Shown here piece by piece: positions 44,487 to 53,689 of a stretch of 64,000 bases of DNA. The stretch is from Xylanibacter ruminicola. Lineage in GTDB: Bacteria; Bacteroidota; Bacteroidia; Bacteroidales; Bacteroidaceae. The stretch is taken from contig SUYC01000015.1 of the NCBI GenBank assembly GCA_015060625.1, positions 17,533 through 81,532 on the forward strand. Reading direction: 5' to 3'. The position numbers were made by a program, and so were the translations under genes. Each line of letters starts with the position of its first letter. Positions within the stretch are counted from its first letter, which is position 1. Under the pieces are notes generated by a model, which was not told where the DNA came from, did no database searches, and saw only the letters and a program-made list of their open reading frames with translations.

Positions 44487-45083
44487 ATGAGTATTTATAA
44501 GAGTATGACTGACCAGGAATTGGTTCAGGCTTACCTAGGTGGTAATAATCGTGCATTCGACGAGATTTTAGCGCGCAACCAGGACAATATCTTTGGCTAC
44601 ATATTAAAGGTAGTTAAGGATGAGGAATTGGCTAATGAATTGTTTCAGGAGGCATTCCTGAAGATTATCAGTAAGCTGCAAAACCATCAGTACACCGAAA
44701 CGGGTAAACTTCAGTGGTGGATGTTTCGTGTGGCGCACAACGTGGTGGTTGATTATTTTCGTGAGCAGAAGAAAAGCTTTGTGGTAGATGCTCCCAATGA
44801 TAATGAACTGAACGGTTCTCTGGAGGAGGAACTGTTTGATGTGAACCGCGAAACCGAGCTTGCCAACGAGCAAACACTCAAGCAGCTGGTGATGCTGATG
44901 AATGCTCTGCCTCCATTGCAGCGCGAGGTGGTGTATATGCGATATTTCCAGGATATGTCGTTCAAAGATATAGCCGAAGAGGTTGGCTGCAGCGTCAACA
45001 CATCTTTAGGACGTATGCATTACGCCCTGATCAATATGCGCAAACTATCGCGCCGATACAATCTGAATCTTTGTTTAGAGTGA
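44487..45083 (+). CDS. RNA polymerase sigma factor, ECF-like (sigma-70 family)
   Basis: 198 aa with region 2 (DQELVQAYLGGNNRAFDEIL to LQWWMFRVAHNVVVDYFREQ, ~8-95) and region 4 (LPPLQREVVYMRYFQDMSFK, then IAEEVGCSVNTSLGRMHYAL, ~140-185). No sigma 1.1 or region 3, and no anti-sigma gene next to it. The linker is acidic. The stop overlaps the convergent rpe gene by 9 bases. Its regulon cannot be told from the sequence. Confidence 0.9.
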   Translation: MSIYKSMTDQELVQAYLGGNNRAFDEILARNQDNIFGYILKVVKDEELANELFQEAFLKIISKLQNHQYTETGKLQWWMFRVAHNVVVDYFREQKKSFVVDAPNDNELNGSLEEELFDVNRETELANEQTLKQLVMLMNALPPLQREVVYMRYFQDMSFKDIAEEVGCSVNTSLGRMHYALINMRKLSRRYNLNLCLE

Positions 45084-45722
45084 GCGGAGCGACTTGATGA
45101 TGCCTTCGGGATCGGCTGCACCAAACACATAGCTACCGCTGACCAGTACATCAACACCTGCTGCTACCAGTCGTGGTGCCGTCTGACCTTGCACGCCACC
45201 ATCCACCTCGATAAGTGCGTGGCTGCCTTTCTCAGTGATGAGTTGGCGCAGACGTTTGACTTTATCGATGGTGTTCTCGATAAACTTCTGTCCGCCAAAG
45301 CCTGGGTTCACACTCATCAGCAGTACCATATCCACATCGTTAATAATATCCTCTAACACGCAAACGGGTGTGGCGGGATTCAGTGTTACACCGGCTTTCA
45401 TACCTGCCTGGTGAATTTCCTGAATGGTGCGATGCAGGTGCTGGCATGCCTCGTAGTGCACATTCATCATCATGGCACCCAACTTAGCTGTTTGAGCTAT
45501 GTAACGCTCTGGGTGCTCTATCATATAATGCACATCGAGTGGCTTCTTACATGCTTTTGCTACTGCTTCGAGTACGGGGAAACCAAACGAAATATTGGGT
45601 ACGAACGAACCGTCCATCACATCGAGATGAAGCCAGTCGGCCTCACTACGGTTAATCATATCGATGTCGCGGTCGAGATGCAGAAAATCTGCAGCAAGTA
45701 ATGATGGTGATACTAATGCCAT
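45075..45722 (-). CDS. rpe: Ribulose-phosphate 3-epimerase
   Basis: Interconverts ribulose-5-phosphate and xylulose-5-phosphate in the pentose phosphate pathway. 215 aa TIM barrel: VSPSLLAADF, WLHLDVMDGSFVPNISFG (metal His/Asp), VLLMSVNPGFGGQKFI and LIEVDGGV near the end. It starts after a short gene that may share its transcript. Confidence 0.96.
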   Translation of the reverse strand: MALVSPSLLAADFLHLDRDIDMINRSEADWLHLDVMDGSFVPNISFGFPVLEAVAKACKKPLDVHYMIEHPERYIAQTAKLGAMMMNVHYEACQHLHRTIQEIHQAGMKAGVTLNPATPVCVLEDIINDVDMVLLMSVNPGFGGQKFIENTIDKVKRLRQLITEKGSHALIEVDGGVQGQTAPRLVAAGVDVLVSGSYVFGAADPEGIIKSLRSL

Positions 45723-45733
45723 AATTTTTTAAG

Positions 45734-45868
45734 TTAGTTCAGATTCGACGTTTGATTGCGGTTACTATGATAGGTGTAAGCCACAAGGCGAATCAGGTCG
45801 AGCGTTTGCTTGCGCGGTTTGTTCGTCTTCTCACTGAACATCATGTTGTCTGGAGTAAAAATCTTCAT
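45734..45868 (-). CDS. Small basic protein, 44 aa
   Basis: ATG at 45866-45868, stop at 45734-45736. The product begins MKIFTPDNMMFSEKTNKPRK and ends in a His/Asn/Ser-rich tail; a helical core (TLDLIRLVAYTYH) resembles the small conserved Bacteroidales proteins ending in an 'IRQxARxY' helix. It lies 11 bases before rpe on the same strand, with a TATATTTG box on the minus strand at 45910-45917. Real but of unknown function; too short to be certain. Confidence 0.55.
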   Translation of the reverse strand: MKIFTPDNMMFSEKTNKPRKQTLDLIRLVAYTYHSNRNQTSNLN

Positions 45869-45919
45869 AGGCAATCTGTTTTTTTATTGTTATACCTATT
45901 ATAGAAACGCAAATATACC

Positions 45920-46897
45920 TTATTTTATTATATAATTCTCGAAATTTTTTATGCCATTCAGGAAATCTTTGCCGTTCATGCGCTTTTTTCCTGCCAACTG
46001 CAGCTCTTCGATCATCAGCAGTTCGTCGGCTGCTTTGATGCAGGGCTTGCGGTCGATAATGGCGGTATGTTGAAACTCACCGGTGGTGTTGCCTGTCTTG
46101 CTGGTCTTGAAAATCTTCAGCACAGTTTCTTTGCCTTCGGGCGATACCAGTGTGGTCCAGGCGCCGGGATAGGGTGAAAGACCTCGGATAAAGTCATAGA
46201 CCTGTTTGGCCGACTGATTCCAGTTTATCTGGCAGGTTTCTTTGAAGATTTTAGGTGCTGCATGCAGTTGGCTACCTACGGGTATCATCTGCTCCTGAGG
46301 TATGCTCTCTGGGTGTCCGTCGGCAGCGATAATCTTTTCAAGTGTTTCCAGGCAGATTTCGGCACCCAGATGCATCAATCCGTCGTAAACGTATTCTACA
46401 TCAGCTGTGTCGGGGATGTCGAAGGGCTTCTGCATGATGATACGACCGGTGTCGATATCGTGGTCGAGGAAGAACGTGGTGACGCCTGTTTGTGTTTCGC
46501 CATGAATCACCGCCCAGTTGATAGGAGCGGCACCGCGATACTGTGGCAGCAGTGCGGCATGCACGTTAAAAGTACCGTACTGTGGCATATCCCAGACCAC
46601 CTCGGGCAGCATACGGAATGCCACTACCACTTGCAGGTTGGCCTGATAGCTGCGCAACTGCTCAACAAACTCGGGGTCCTTCATCTTTACGGGTTGCAGC
46701 ACAGGGAGATGGTGCTCCAGAGCGTACTTCTTAACCTCGGATGGCTGCATCTCTGTCTGATGGCGGCCTACGGGTTTGTCGGGCTGGGTTACCACAGCCA
46801 CTACGTTATAATCGTTTTCCACCAGTGCCTTCAGTGTCTCCACTGCAAACTCGGGTGTTCCCATAAATACAATCCTTAAATCCTTCTTTTCCATCAT
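45920..46897 (-). CDS. fmt: Methionyl-tRNA formyltransferase
   Basis: Formylates initiator Met-tRNA. 325 aa: RIVFMGTPEFAVETLKAL at the start, the folate-binding FNVHAALLPQYRGAAPINWA, HGETQTGVTTFFLDHDIDTG, and the C-terminal tRNA-binding domain starting near residue 210 (INWNQSAKQVYDFIRGLSPY). The catalytic Asn/His/Asp arrangement is intact. The typical small-molecule domain is followed by a normal-length C-terminal domain. It lies downstream of the ClC channel gene, with a truncated repeat arm (TTGGCACGAAT) in the gap. Confidence 0.96.
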   Translation of the reverse strand: MMEKKDLRIVFMGTPEFAVETLKALVENDYNVVAVVTQPDKPVGRHQTEMQPSEVKKYALEHHLPVLQPVKMKDPEFVEQLRSYQANLQVVVAFRMLPEVVWDMPQYGTFNVHAALLPQYRGAAPINWAVIHGETQTGVTTFFLDHDIDTGRIIMQKPFDIPDTADVEYVYDGLMHLGAEICLETLEKIIAADGHPESIPQEQMIPVGSQLHAAPKIFKETCQINWNQSAKQVYDFIRGLSPYPGAWTTLVSPEGKETVLKIFKTSKTGNTTGEFQHTAIIDRKPCIKAADELLMIEELQLAGKKRMNGKDFLNGIKNFENYIIK

Positions 46898-46921
46898 TCT
46901 ATATATTTTTTGGCACGAATC

Positions 46922-48727
46922 TTAATCTTCACTCATATCTGCAACCATTTTGCGATACATGGTGTAGATGCGCTGGCGCGAGATGTAACCTTTCAGTCGG
47001 CTTTCGGCATCTAGCACAGGTAGCCAGTTGGCACCGGTGCGGTCGAATGTGCGCATCACCTGTCGCATCTGCATACCATCCGTGAGCAGTGCTTTCGGTT
47101 CGGTCATCAGCTGCGAAGCCTTGAAGTGGTGATAGAGTTCTATTCTGAATACGACGTTTCTGATTTTCATAATGTCGATCTCGCCCAGCAGTTTTCCGCC
47201 AGCATCGAGCACAGGGAGTACCGTGGAGTGACTGCGACTGATTTTGTGTACAATCTCATTCAGCTCCATATCGGGCTCTACACCCAGATAGTCGCGCTCA
47301 ATCACCGAGTCGAGATTCATCAGCGTCAGCACCGCGTGGTCGGTATGGTGGGTGAGCAGTTTGCCCTGCTTGGCCAGTCGCGACCCATAGATGCTGTGGG
47401 GTTCGAAGATGCTGATAGTCATGTAGGCCACCACGCTCACAATCATCAGTGGCATAAACATCGAGTAGCCGCCTGTAAGCTCAGCAATCAGGAAGATACC
47501 CGTGAGTGGTGCATGCATCACGCCCGACATCACACCTGCCATCCCCAGCAGGGCAAAATTCTTTTCGGGCACATACACGCCAATGGCGTTGATGTTCCAA
47601 AGTCGCGAGAATAGGAAACCTGTAAAGCAGCCGATAAACAGCGAGGGTGCGAATGTTCCACCGCAGCCGCCACCGCCGTTGGTGGCCGATGTGGCTACTA
47701 CTTTGGTAAACAGCACGAGTGCGATGTAAACCAGCAGCAGCGATCCTTGACCCGAGAACATCGAGTTGTTAAGTATGCGGTTCCAATCGTCGGCATTCTG
47801 GCCGTTCAACAGCAGGTTGATACTGCTGTATCCCTCGCCGTAGAGGGCTGGGAACAGGAAGATGAGCAGACTAAGTGTGGTGCCGCCGATGGCCAGCTTT
47901 ACGTATGGCTTATCCTTGAATTTCGAGAACACATCCTCGCACACGCCCATCATGCGGATAAAGTAAAGCGAAACCAGTCCGCAGGCTATGCCAAGACAGA
48001 TGCAGGCCGGTATGCGCTCTACGCTCCACTCGCTGTCGAGATGGAAAGTAAAGAGCGATGAGTCGCCTCTGAAGATGTAGGTAAACACGGTAGCTGTTAC
48101 GCACGATGTGAGAATGGGTAGCAGTGCCGACATGGTCATATCTATCATCAGCACCTCGAGGGTAAACACCAGTCCGGCTATCGGGGCTTTAAAGATACCC
48201 GCTATAGCGCCAGCAGCACCGCAGCCAACCAGTGTCATCAGCATCTTTCGGTCGAGATGGAACAGCTGTCCAAGGTTTGATCCGATGGCCGAACCTGTGA
48301 GCACGATAGGTGCCTCGGCTCCTACTGATCCACCAAAGCCGATGGTGATGGCCGAGGCGATGACGCTCGACCAGCAGTTGTGCGATTTCAGTCGCGAGCG
48401 GTTAGAGGAGATGGCGTAGAGGATGCGCGTGATACCGTGCGAGATATTATCTTTGACGATATAGCGCACAAACAGCGATGTGAGATAGATACCCACCACG
48501 GGGTAAACCAGGTAAAGCCAGTTGGCGCGCTCGGCAGCGAACGAGCTGGTGAGCAGCATCACTATCTGGTTGATAATCCAGTGTAGCACAAAGGCGGCCA
48601 CTGCAGCGAAAAATCCCACAAGCAGGGCGAGGATAATCATAAACATCCTCTCGCTCACGTGTTCCACGCGCCAGTCGTGCAACTGTTTTAACCACTCCGG
48701 TCTTCTATCTGTTACTGTCGTTTCCAT
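46922..48727 (-). CDS. ClC-family chloride channel/transporter with CBS pair
   Basis: 601 aa. Membrane domain with ~12-16 helices, including GFGGSVGAEAPIVLTGSAIG (the GxxxP selectivity region; Glu at the gate position in GSVGAEAP), SNLGQ, GCGGTFAPSLFIG and a final helix with MAGVMSGVMHAPLTGIFLI. Two CBS domains occupy ~450-590 (HSTVLPVLDAGGKLLGEIDI and ANWLPVLDAESRLKGYISR), likely nucleotide-binding. Exchange of chloride for protons versus simple channel activity cannot be decided here. It is in an operon with tsaC and prfC. Confidence 0.92.
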   Translation of the reverse strand: METTVTDRRPEWLKQLHDWRVEHVSERMFMIILALLVGFFAAVAAFVLHWIINQIVMLLTSSFAAERANWLYLVYPVVGIYLTSLFVRYIVKDNISHGITRILYAISSNRSRLKSHNCWSSVIASAITIGFGGSVGAEAPIVLTGSAIGSNLGQLFHLDRKMLMTLVGCGAAGAIAGIFKAPIAGLVFTLEVLMIDMTMSALLPILTSCVTATVFTYIFRGDSSLFTFHLDSEWSVERIPACICLGIACGLVSLYFIRMMGVCEDVFSKFKDKPYVKLAIGGTTLSLLIFLFPALYGEGYSSINLLLNGQNADDWNRILNNSMFSGQGSLLLVYIALVLFTKVVATSATNGGGGCGGTFAPSLFIGCFTGFLFSRLWNINAIGVYVPEKNFALLGMAGVMSGVMHAPLTGIFLIAELTGGYSMFMPLMIVSVVAYMTISIFEPHSIYGSRLAKQGKLLTHHTDHAVLTLMNLDSVIERDYLGVEPDMELNEIVHKISRSHSTVLPVLDAGGKLLGEIDIMKIRNVVFRIELYHHFKASQLMTEPKALLTDGMQMRQVMRTFDRTGANWLPVLDAESRLKGYISRQRIYTMYRKMVADMSED

Positions 48728-48749
48728 ATTTTTTTAGCCGTGCCTTTTC

Positions 48750-49334
48750 TTATTTGCGGATCACGGTTACTTCGCCGTTTTCTTTCAGTTTGATAATGCT
48801 CGATGGGGTGTGAGGTTTGTGTTCCTGGCGACGGGTCCAGCACACGTAGTCCACGGCTTCGAGTATGCGTGGGTCGATGTCGCAGTAGTTCTGTGCGGCA
48901 GGTTCGCCACTGATGTTGGCTGAAGTTGATACGATGGCCTTCTGGAATCGATAGCACAACTCTTTCGAGAAGGGCTCGTTGGTGATTCGGATGCCTAAGC
49001 TGCCATCTTCGGCAATCAGATTGGGGGCCAAGTTGATAGCGCCATCCAGAATGAGTGTGGTTGGCTTGGCGTCGGGGGCCTCTTTCAAACTGTCGATGAG
49101 CTGCCAGGCCACGTCGGGCACATTGCGGAAGTAGCGCTGCATGCGGGCATCGCTATCTACCAGACAGATGAGTGCCTTCGAGTCCTCGCGCTGCTTGATC
49201 TGATACACGCGTTTTACGGCTTCGACGTTGGTGGCATCGCAACCGATACCCCACACGGTGTCGGTAGGGTAGAGTATCACGCCACCCTTGCGCATCGTTT
49301 CAATTGCCTGTTTAATATCGTCTTCTTGTTTCAT
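48750..49334 (-). CDS. tsaC: Threonylcarbamoyl-AMP synthase (Sua5/YrdC family)
   Basis: First step of t6A tRNA modification, making threonylcarbamoyl-AMP. 194 aa YrdC domain: GGVILYPTDTVWGIGCDATN at the start, RVYQIKQREDSKALICLVDS, LGIRITNEPF and STSANISGEPA. It is the short form without the Sua5 extension. Two bases after prfC. Confidence 0.94.
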   Translation of the reverse strand: MKQEDDIKQAIETMRKGGVILYPTDTVWGIGCDATNVEAVKRVYQIKQREDSKALICLVDSDARMQRYFRNVPDVAWQLIDSLKEAPDAKPTTLILDGAINLAPNLIAEDGSLGIRITNEPFSKELCYRFQKAIVSTSANISGEPAAQNYCDIDPRILEAVDYVCWTRRQEHKPHTPSSIIKLKENGEVTVIRK

Positions 49335-49336
49335 AT

Positions 49337-50926
49337 TTAAAACTCACTTGTGAAGTGGAACTTGATATTTTCGAAGTCTTGCTGGGCCATGCTCAGCACA
49401 TAGCTGCTGTCGGCCAGGAATACGTCGCGACCATCCTTGTCCTTAGCCATGTACTGGTACTTGCGCTTCTTAAAGTTTTCCAGCTCCTGAGGGTCGTCGC
49501 TCTCAATCCAGCAGGCCTTATAGAGATGCACGGGCTCCCAGCGGCACTTGGCGTTGTACTCGTTTTCCAAGCGATACTGTATCACCTCGAACTGCAGCTG
49601 ACCAACCGTGCCGATAATCTTGCGGTTGTTGAACTGGTTGACGAACAACTGTGCCACACCTTCGTCCATCAGCTGGTCGATACCCTTCTGCAGCTGCTTG
49701 GCCTTCATGGGGTCGTCGTTCTCGATATACTTAAACAACTCGGGCGAGAACGATGGCAGTCCGCGGAAGTGCAGTTTTTCGCCTTCGGTCAGTGTGTCGC
49801 CAATCTTAAACATGCCACCTGTATCTGGCAGACCAACGATATCGCCTGGCCAAGCCTCGTCGATAGTGCTCTTACGCTGCGCCATAAACTGCGTGGGCGA
49901 TGAGAATCGCATTGTTTTTCCCTGTCTTACGTGCAGGTAGGGCTGGTTGCGCTGGAATTTTCCGCTGCACACCTTACAGAATGCGATACACGAGCGGTGG
50001 TTGGGGTCGATATTGGCGGTAATCTTAAAGATAAAGCCTGTAAACTTGGGCTCCTCTGGCTGCACGTCGCGCTCTTCGGCCTTGGTGGGTCGTGGCGATG
50101 GTGCTATCTCAACAAAGCAGTTGAGCAGCTCCTGCACACCAAAGTTGTTCAGGGCCGAACCAAAGAATACGGGTGCCACCTCGGCCTCGCGATAGGTCTC
50201 TACGTCGAACTCGGGATAGACACCATCCACCAGTTCCAGGTCTTCGCGCAGTTTGGCGGCGTTGTCTTCGCCCACGCGCTCGTCCAGTTCCTGACTGTCG
50301 ATGTCCACCTCAACCTTATCTGTTACGCGCTGCTTGTCGGGTGTAAACAGGTCGAGTTTCTGTTCGTAGATATTGTAAACACCTTTAAACTTGGCTCCCT
50401 GATTGATAGGCCAAGAGAGTGGGCGCACTTTGATTTCGAGTTCCTGCTCCAGTTCATCGAGCAGATCGAAGGGATCGCGACCTTCGCGGTCCATCTTATT
50501 GATAAAGATGATAACGGGTGTTTTTCGCATGCGGCACACCGTCATCAGTTTTCGTGTCTGAGTCTCCACACCTTTGGCGCCATCCACTACAATAATGGCC
50601 GAGTCAACGGCGGTGAGTGTGCGGAAGGTGTCTTCAGCAAAGTCTTGGTGTCCTGGTGTGTCGAGGATGTTCACTTTGTATTCGATATCCTTGCCGTCGG
50701 GTGTGTAATCGAACTCCATCACAGAGGTCGATACCGAGATACCACGCTGTTTTTCGATATCCATCCAGTCGGAGGTAGCGGTTTTCTTAATCTTATTGTT
50801 TTTAACGGCTCCAGCCACTTGTATCTGTCCGCCGAAGAGCAGAAACTTCTCTGTCAGCGTAGTTTTACCCGCATCCGGGTGCGAAATAATCGCAAATGTT
50901 CTTCTACGTTCTATTTCCTGATTCAT
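49337..50926 (-). CDS. prfC: Peptide chain release factor 3
   Basis: GTPase that recycles RF1/RF2 from the ribosome. 529 aa: G1 [20 protein letters not shown], the switch region [18 protein letters not shown]3 [19 protein letters not shown], and G4 [12 protein letters not shown]. It continues with typical RF3 domains 2-3 ([25 protein letters not shown]). In this operon it follows rfbD, with the GxxExxY element placed between the two. Confidence 0.97.
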   Translation of the reverse strand: MNQEIERRRTFAIISHPDAGKTTLTEKFLLFGGQIQVAGAVKNNKIKKTATSDWMDIEKQRGISVSTSVMEFDYTPDGKDIEYKVNILDTPGHQDFAEDTFRTLTAVDSAIIVVDGAKGVETQTRKLMTVCRMRKTPVIIFINKMDREGRDPFDLLDELEQELEIKVRPLSWPINQGAKFKGVYNIYEQKLDLFTPDKQRVTDKVEVDIDSQELDERVGEDNAAKLREDLELVDGVYPEFDVETYREAEVAPVFFGSALNNFGVQELLNCFVEIAPSPRPTKAEERDVQPEEPKFTGFIFKITANIDPNHRSCIAFCKVCSGKFQRNQPYLHVRQGKTMRFSSPTQFMAQRKSTIDEAWPGDIVGLPDTGGMFKIGDTLTEGEKLHFRGLPSFSPELFKYIENDDPMKAKQLQKGIDQLMDEGVAQLFVNQFNNRKIIGTVGQLQFEVIQYRLENEYNAKCRWEPVHLYKACWIESDDPQELENFKKRKYQYMAKDKDGRDVFLADSSYVLSMAQQDFENIKFHFTSEF

Positions 50927-50955
50927 ATATTCTTTTTTTTAGGCACGGATTAAAA

Positions 50956-50988
50956 TTAGGCACGGATTACGCGGATTAACACGGATTT
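50956..50988. repeat. Left arm of the inverted repeat around the GxxExxY gene
   Basis: 33 bases starting TTAGGCACGGATTACGCGG, the reverse complement of 51392-51424 with one mismatch. A partial extra copy (AGGCACGGATTA) lies just upstream at 50941. The family is that of 41341-41417 with A to G changes. Confidence 0.92.
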
Positions 50989-50989
50989 T

Positions 50990-51385
50990 TTATTTATCCA
51001 TTCCGTTGTATCGCTTGTTCTCCGTAAATATCTTTCTTTTGACCTGTACTGAATGACCGAAGTTTATTAGTAAGCCTATCTTTTTGTTGCATGCTGTAAG
51101 ATAGTTAACCAACTGCCATTCGTGCTCAGGTCGTAAATCCACTATTGCCTTTAATTCTACTATAACTTCATCTTCTACTATCATGTCGGGGATGTAATGT
51201 CCCACGGCTTCACCTTTGTAAAATACATCTATCGGTTTCTGACACTCACACTTTATCCCACGGCTGGTTAGTTCTTTGTAGAGAGCATTTCCGTAAACGG
51301 CCTCGAGAAAACCGAATCCCAGTTCTCTGTGCACTTCTTGGGCGGCTCCAATAATCTTTCTTGTTATTTCTTCGTTGTATAACAT
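50990..51385 (-). CDS. GxxExxY protein (PD-(D/E)XK-like fold)
   Basis: 131 aa with the name motif in GFGFLEAVYGNAL (residues 22-34) and a nuclease-like core HYIPDMIVEDEVIVELKAI (PD...ExK), then ending NKRYNGMDK. Such proteins are common in Bacteroidetes, with no proven function; a nuclease role is suggested by the fold only. It sits within 2 and 7 bases of the two arms of an inverted repeat, between rfbD and prfC, which are otherwise neighbours, so it looks like the cargo of a small mobile unit. Confidence 0.88.
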   Translation of the reverse strand: MLYNEEITRKIIGAAQEVHRELGFGFLEAVYGNALYKELTSRGIKCECQKPIDVFYKGEAVGHYIPDMIVEDEVIVELKAIVDLRPEHEWQLVNYLTACNKKIGLLINFGHSVQVKRKIFTENKRYNGMDK

Positions 51386-51391
51386 AAAACT

Positions 51392-51424
51392 AAATCCGTG
51401 TTAATCCGTGTAATCCGTGCCTAA
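51392..51424. repeat. Right arm of the inverted repeat around the GxxExxY gene
   Basis: Starts AAATCCGTGTTAATCCGTG and ends CCGTGCCTAA. Pairs with 50956-50988 at 32 of 33 positions. Confidence 0.92.
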
Positions 51425-51433
51425 AAAAACTGT

Positions 51434-52288
51434 TTAAAAATCCAGTTTCTCGATGCACTCGGCGAGGCTTTCTTCCCAGTAGGGGATTTCGATGTTGTAG
51501 GTCTGCTTTATTTTTGTTTTGTCTAATACGCTGTAGTGCGGACGGGCAGCGGGAGTGGGGTACTCTGAGGTGTGCAGGGGGCGCACCTTACAGGTGGTGA
51601 TGCCGGCTATGCGATGGATAGCCTTGGTAAAGTCGTACCACGAGATCACACCCTCGTTAGAGAAATGATACACGCCTGGCACAATGCCCTGATTGATGGC
51701 GGCAAAGATGGCCACCGCTAAGTCGCGAGCGTAGGTAGGTGTTCCTATCTGGTCGAAGATTACACCCAGCTCGCTCTTCTCCTTACCCAGCCGCATCATC
51801 GTCTTCACAAAGTTATTGCCAAAGGTAGAATAGAGCCAGGCCGTACGGATAATCATCGAGTGCTTGCAACCATTGGTTACCTCCTGCTCGCCTTCCAGTT
51901 TGGTGCGGCCGTAAGTGCTATTGGGGCATACGGGGTCGGTCTCCACATAAGGACGATGATTGGTGCCGTCGAACACGTAGTCGGTTGATATCTGTATCAT
52001 CCATCCACCACGCTTCTCGATGGCTTTGGCCAGCAATCCTGGCGCTGTGGCATTCAGTTTGTGGCACAGTTCCTGGTTGTCTTCGGCCTTATCCACAGCC
52101 GTGTAGGCAGCGCAGTTCACGATGCCATCAATCTCGTTGTCGTTTACAAAACGGTTGATGGCGGCCTCGTCGGTAATATCTAGTTCTTGCACATCTGTAT
52201 TAAAATAGGTGTGTTGCTGGTTCTCTTGCTCCAGCAGTTGCATCTCATTTCCGAGCTGTCCGTTGCATCCTGTTATCAATATCCTCAT
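51434..52288 (-). CDS. rfbD: dTDP-4-dehydrorhamnose reductase
   Basis: Last step of dTDP-L-rhamnose synthesis. 284 aa SDR enzyme: MRILITGCNGQLGNEMQLL (NAD(P) loop), GIVNCAAYTAVDKAE, QISTDYVFDG, and the catalytic YGRTKLEGE (Tyr/Lys). It lies 12 bases after DUF4924 and 10 bases before the repeat arm. Its pathway partner rfbA is 10 kb away on the other strand. Confidence 0.96.
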   Translation of the reverse strand: MRILITGCNGQLGNEMQLLEQENQQHTYFNTDVQELDITDEAAINRFVNDNEIDGIVNCAAYTAVDKAEDNQELCHKLNATAPGLLAKAIEKRGGWMIQISTDYVFDGTNHRPYVETDPVCPNSTYGRTKLEGEQEVTNGCKHSMIIRTAWLYSTFGNNFVKTMMRLGKEKSELGVIFDQIGTPTYARDLAVAIFAAINQGIVPGVYHFSNEGVISWYDFTKAIHRIAGITTCKVRPLHTSEYPTPAARPHYSVLDKTKIKQTYNIEIPYWEESLAECIEKLDF

Positions 52289-52300
52289 ACGCTCTTTATT

Positions 52301-52846
52301 CTATTCAAATTTCAAACCTTCTTCTTTATCTTTTTTGTAATAATCAGAGAGCATGCCGATGAAGGTTGTGATTTCCTTGACGGCATGGGCGGTGTCGGGC
52401 GAGATGTCTTTCTTCTGCAGTCGCAGCAGCATCACCCCGTAGAGTGAGTTAAAACACGTTTCGATTTCGTTTTCCTCTTTGTTGGCACCACGGTTGCGCA
52501 GCTCAACGATAAAGGGCAGCACTTTGTAGTAGGCCGTGTTGTAAAAGGGGAATTTGCTGCTTTGCAGCAGCTGCTGGTGCAGTTCTATCAGCATCTGCAT
52601 GGTAACCTTGTTAATCTGCAGATGTCCCTGCTCGCGGCATCCCTCCTGGTTCATCATGCGTATCAGGTTGCCAAACCAGTCGGTCTCTTCTTCCTTTTGT
52701 TCGTCGTTATAGTCGAAGCGCTCTATGTATTCGCGCTTGATGCGTTGCAGCGAGCAGTCGAATGCTCGCACCGTGTCTTCCATCTGCCACATATACAGCA
52801 GATATTCGGCAATGTTGGTTTTTCTCAGTTCGTTTGCTATAAACAT
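52301..52846 (-). CDS. DUF4924 family protein
   Basis: 181 aa, cytoplasmic and helical, beginning MFIANELRKTNIAEYLLYMW with WQMEDTVRAFD, then a central helix LIRMMNQEGCREQGHLQINK, and ending in basic/acidic residues. DUF4924 is confined largely to Bacteroidetes and lies next to rfbD in many of them. No function is known. Ten bases after the LysE gene. Confidence 0.85.
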   Translation of the reverse strand: MFIANELRKTNIAEYLLYMWQMEDTVRAFDCSLQRIKREYIERFDYNDEQKEEETDWFGNLIRMMNQEGCREQGHLQINKVTMQMLIELHQQLLQSSKFPFYNTAYYKVLPFIVELRNRGANKEENEIETCFNSLYGVMLLRLQKKDISPDTAHAVKEITTFIGMLSDYYKKDKEEGLKFE

Positions 52847-52855
52847 ATGTTTGTG

Positions 52856-53521
52856 CTAAAATAATCTTACGAGATTGGTGGTTAGTCCGAGCAGCATGAT
52901 GATACTGCCCACGATAACAGCCACGCCGATAACCTTATTGATAATCTTGATGCCATTGGTGTCGAACTTGGTGCGTATCTGGTCCACGAGCCACGTCAGC
53001 CCCCACCACCACAGCATGGCGCCTGCCACGATGCTGGCGAAACCAACAATCATCTCGAACGGATGGTTGGGCAGCACAAAGGCAAACTGGGCGTACATGG
53101 CGAGAAACAGGAAGATGATGAGTGGATTTGAAAAGGTGACGAGAAAGGCCGTCCAGGTGTTGTACCATAGTGAGCCTTGCTGCTTGCCGCTCTGGTGCAT
53201 TTTTTGCGTGGGGTCGGTATGGTAGGTGTACCATCCGAAGCACAACAGCAATATGCTACCCGCTATCTGCAGATAGAATCTGTTCTGATCGTTTGTGATG
53301 AAATCCATCACAAACGCCATACCGTAGCCAGCGATAGCCGCATAGATAATATCGCTTGCGGCGGCACCTATGCCAGTGGCAAAGCCGAACCATCGGCCCT
53401 TGTTCAGCGTGCGCTGCACGCACAGGATACCTACCGGTCCCATCGGTGCGCTGGCAATCACACCGATCAACATCCCCTTGAAGATGAAGTCTAATATATT
53501 AATTGGTATATGAATTGGCAT
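52856..53521 (-). CDS. LysE/RhtB-family exporter
   Basis: 221 aa from ATG 53521; earlier frames lie upstream of the -7 box TAACTTTG (minus strand, 53530-53537), so the leader is very short. The first helix carries the diagnostic GVIASAPMGPVGILCVQRTL (residues ~19-38), with six hydrophobic segments. The family exports amino acids or homoserine lactones; the substrate is unknown. First gene of the LysE-DUF4924-rfbD-prfC-tsaC-ClC-fmt run. Confidence 0.88.
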   Translation of the reverse strand: MPIHIPINILDFIFKGMLIGVIASAPMGPVGILCVQRTLNKGRWFGFATGIGAAASDIIYAAIAGYGMAFVMDFITNDQNRFYLQIAGSILLLCFGWYTYHTDPTQKMHQSGKQQGSLWYNTWTAFLVTFSNPLIIFLFLAMYAQFAFVLPNHPFEMIVGFASIVAGAMLWWWGLTWLVDQIRTKFDTNGIKIINKVIGVAVIVGSIIMLLGLTTNLVRLF

Positions 53522-53689
53522 AACGGGTGCAAAGTTACTAAAATTTTTCCTCATTCGGCTGATTTTAGTCATTCTTTTATAAAATAATGGTTAATTTCCG
53601 TAAAAAGTCAAGTGAGATGGCGAAAAAATTAGTAATTTTGTGCCTTGAATTTAAATTCGATTTTTAAGACTAATAAACTTATTATAATT

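Noticed and set aside
49931..50953. 340-residue plus-strand frame
   Set aside because: Complete antisense of prfC, whose protein is fully conserved.
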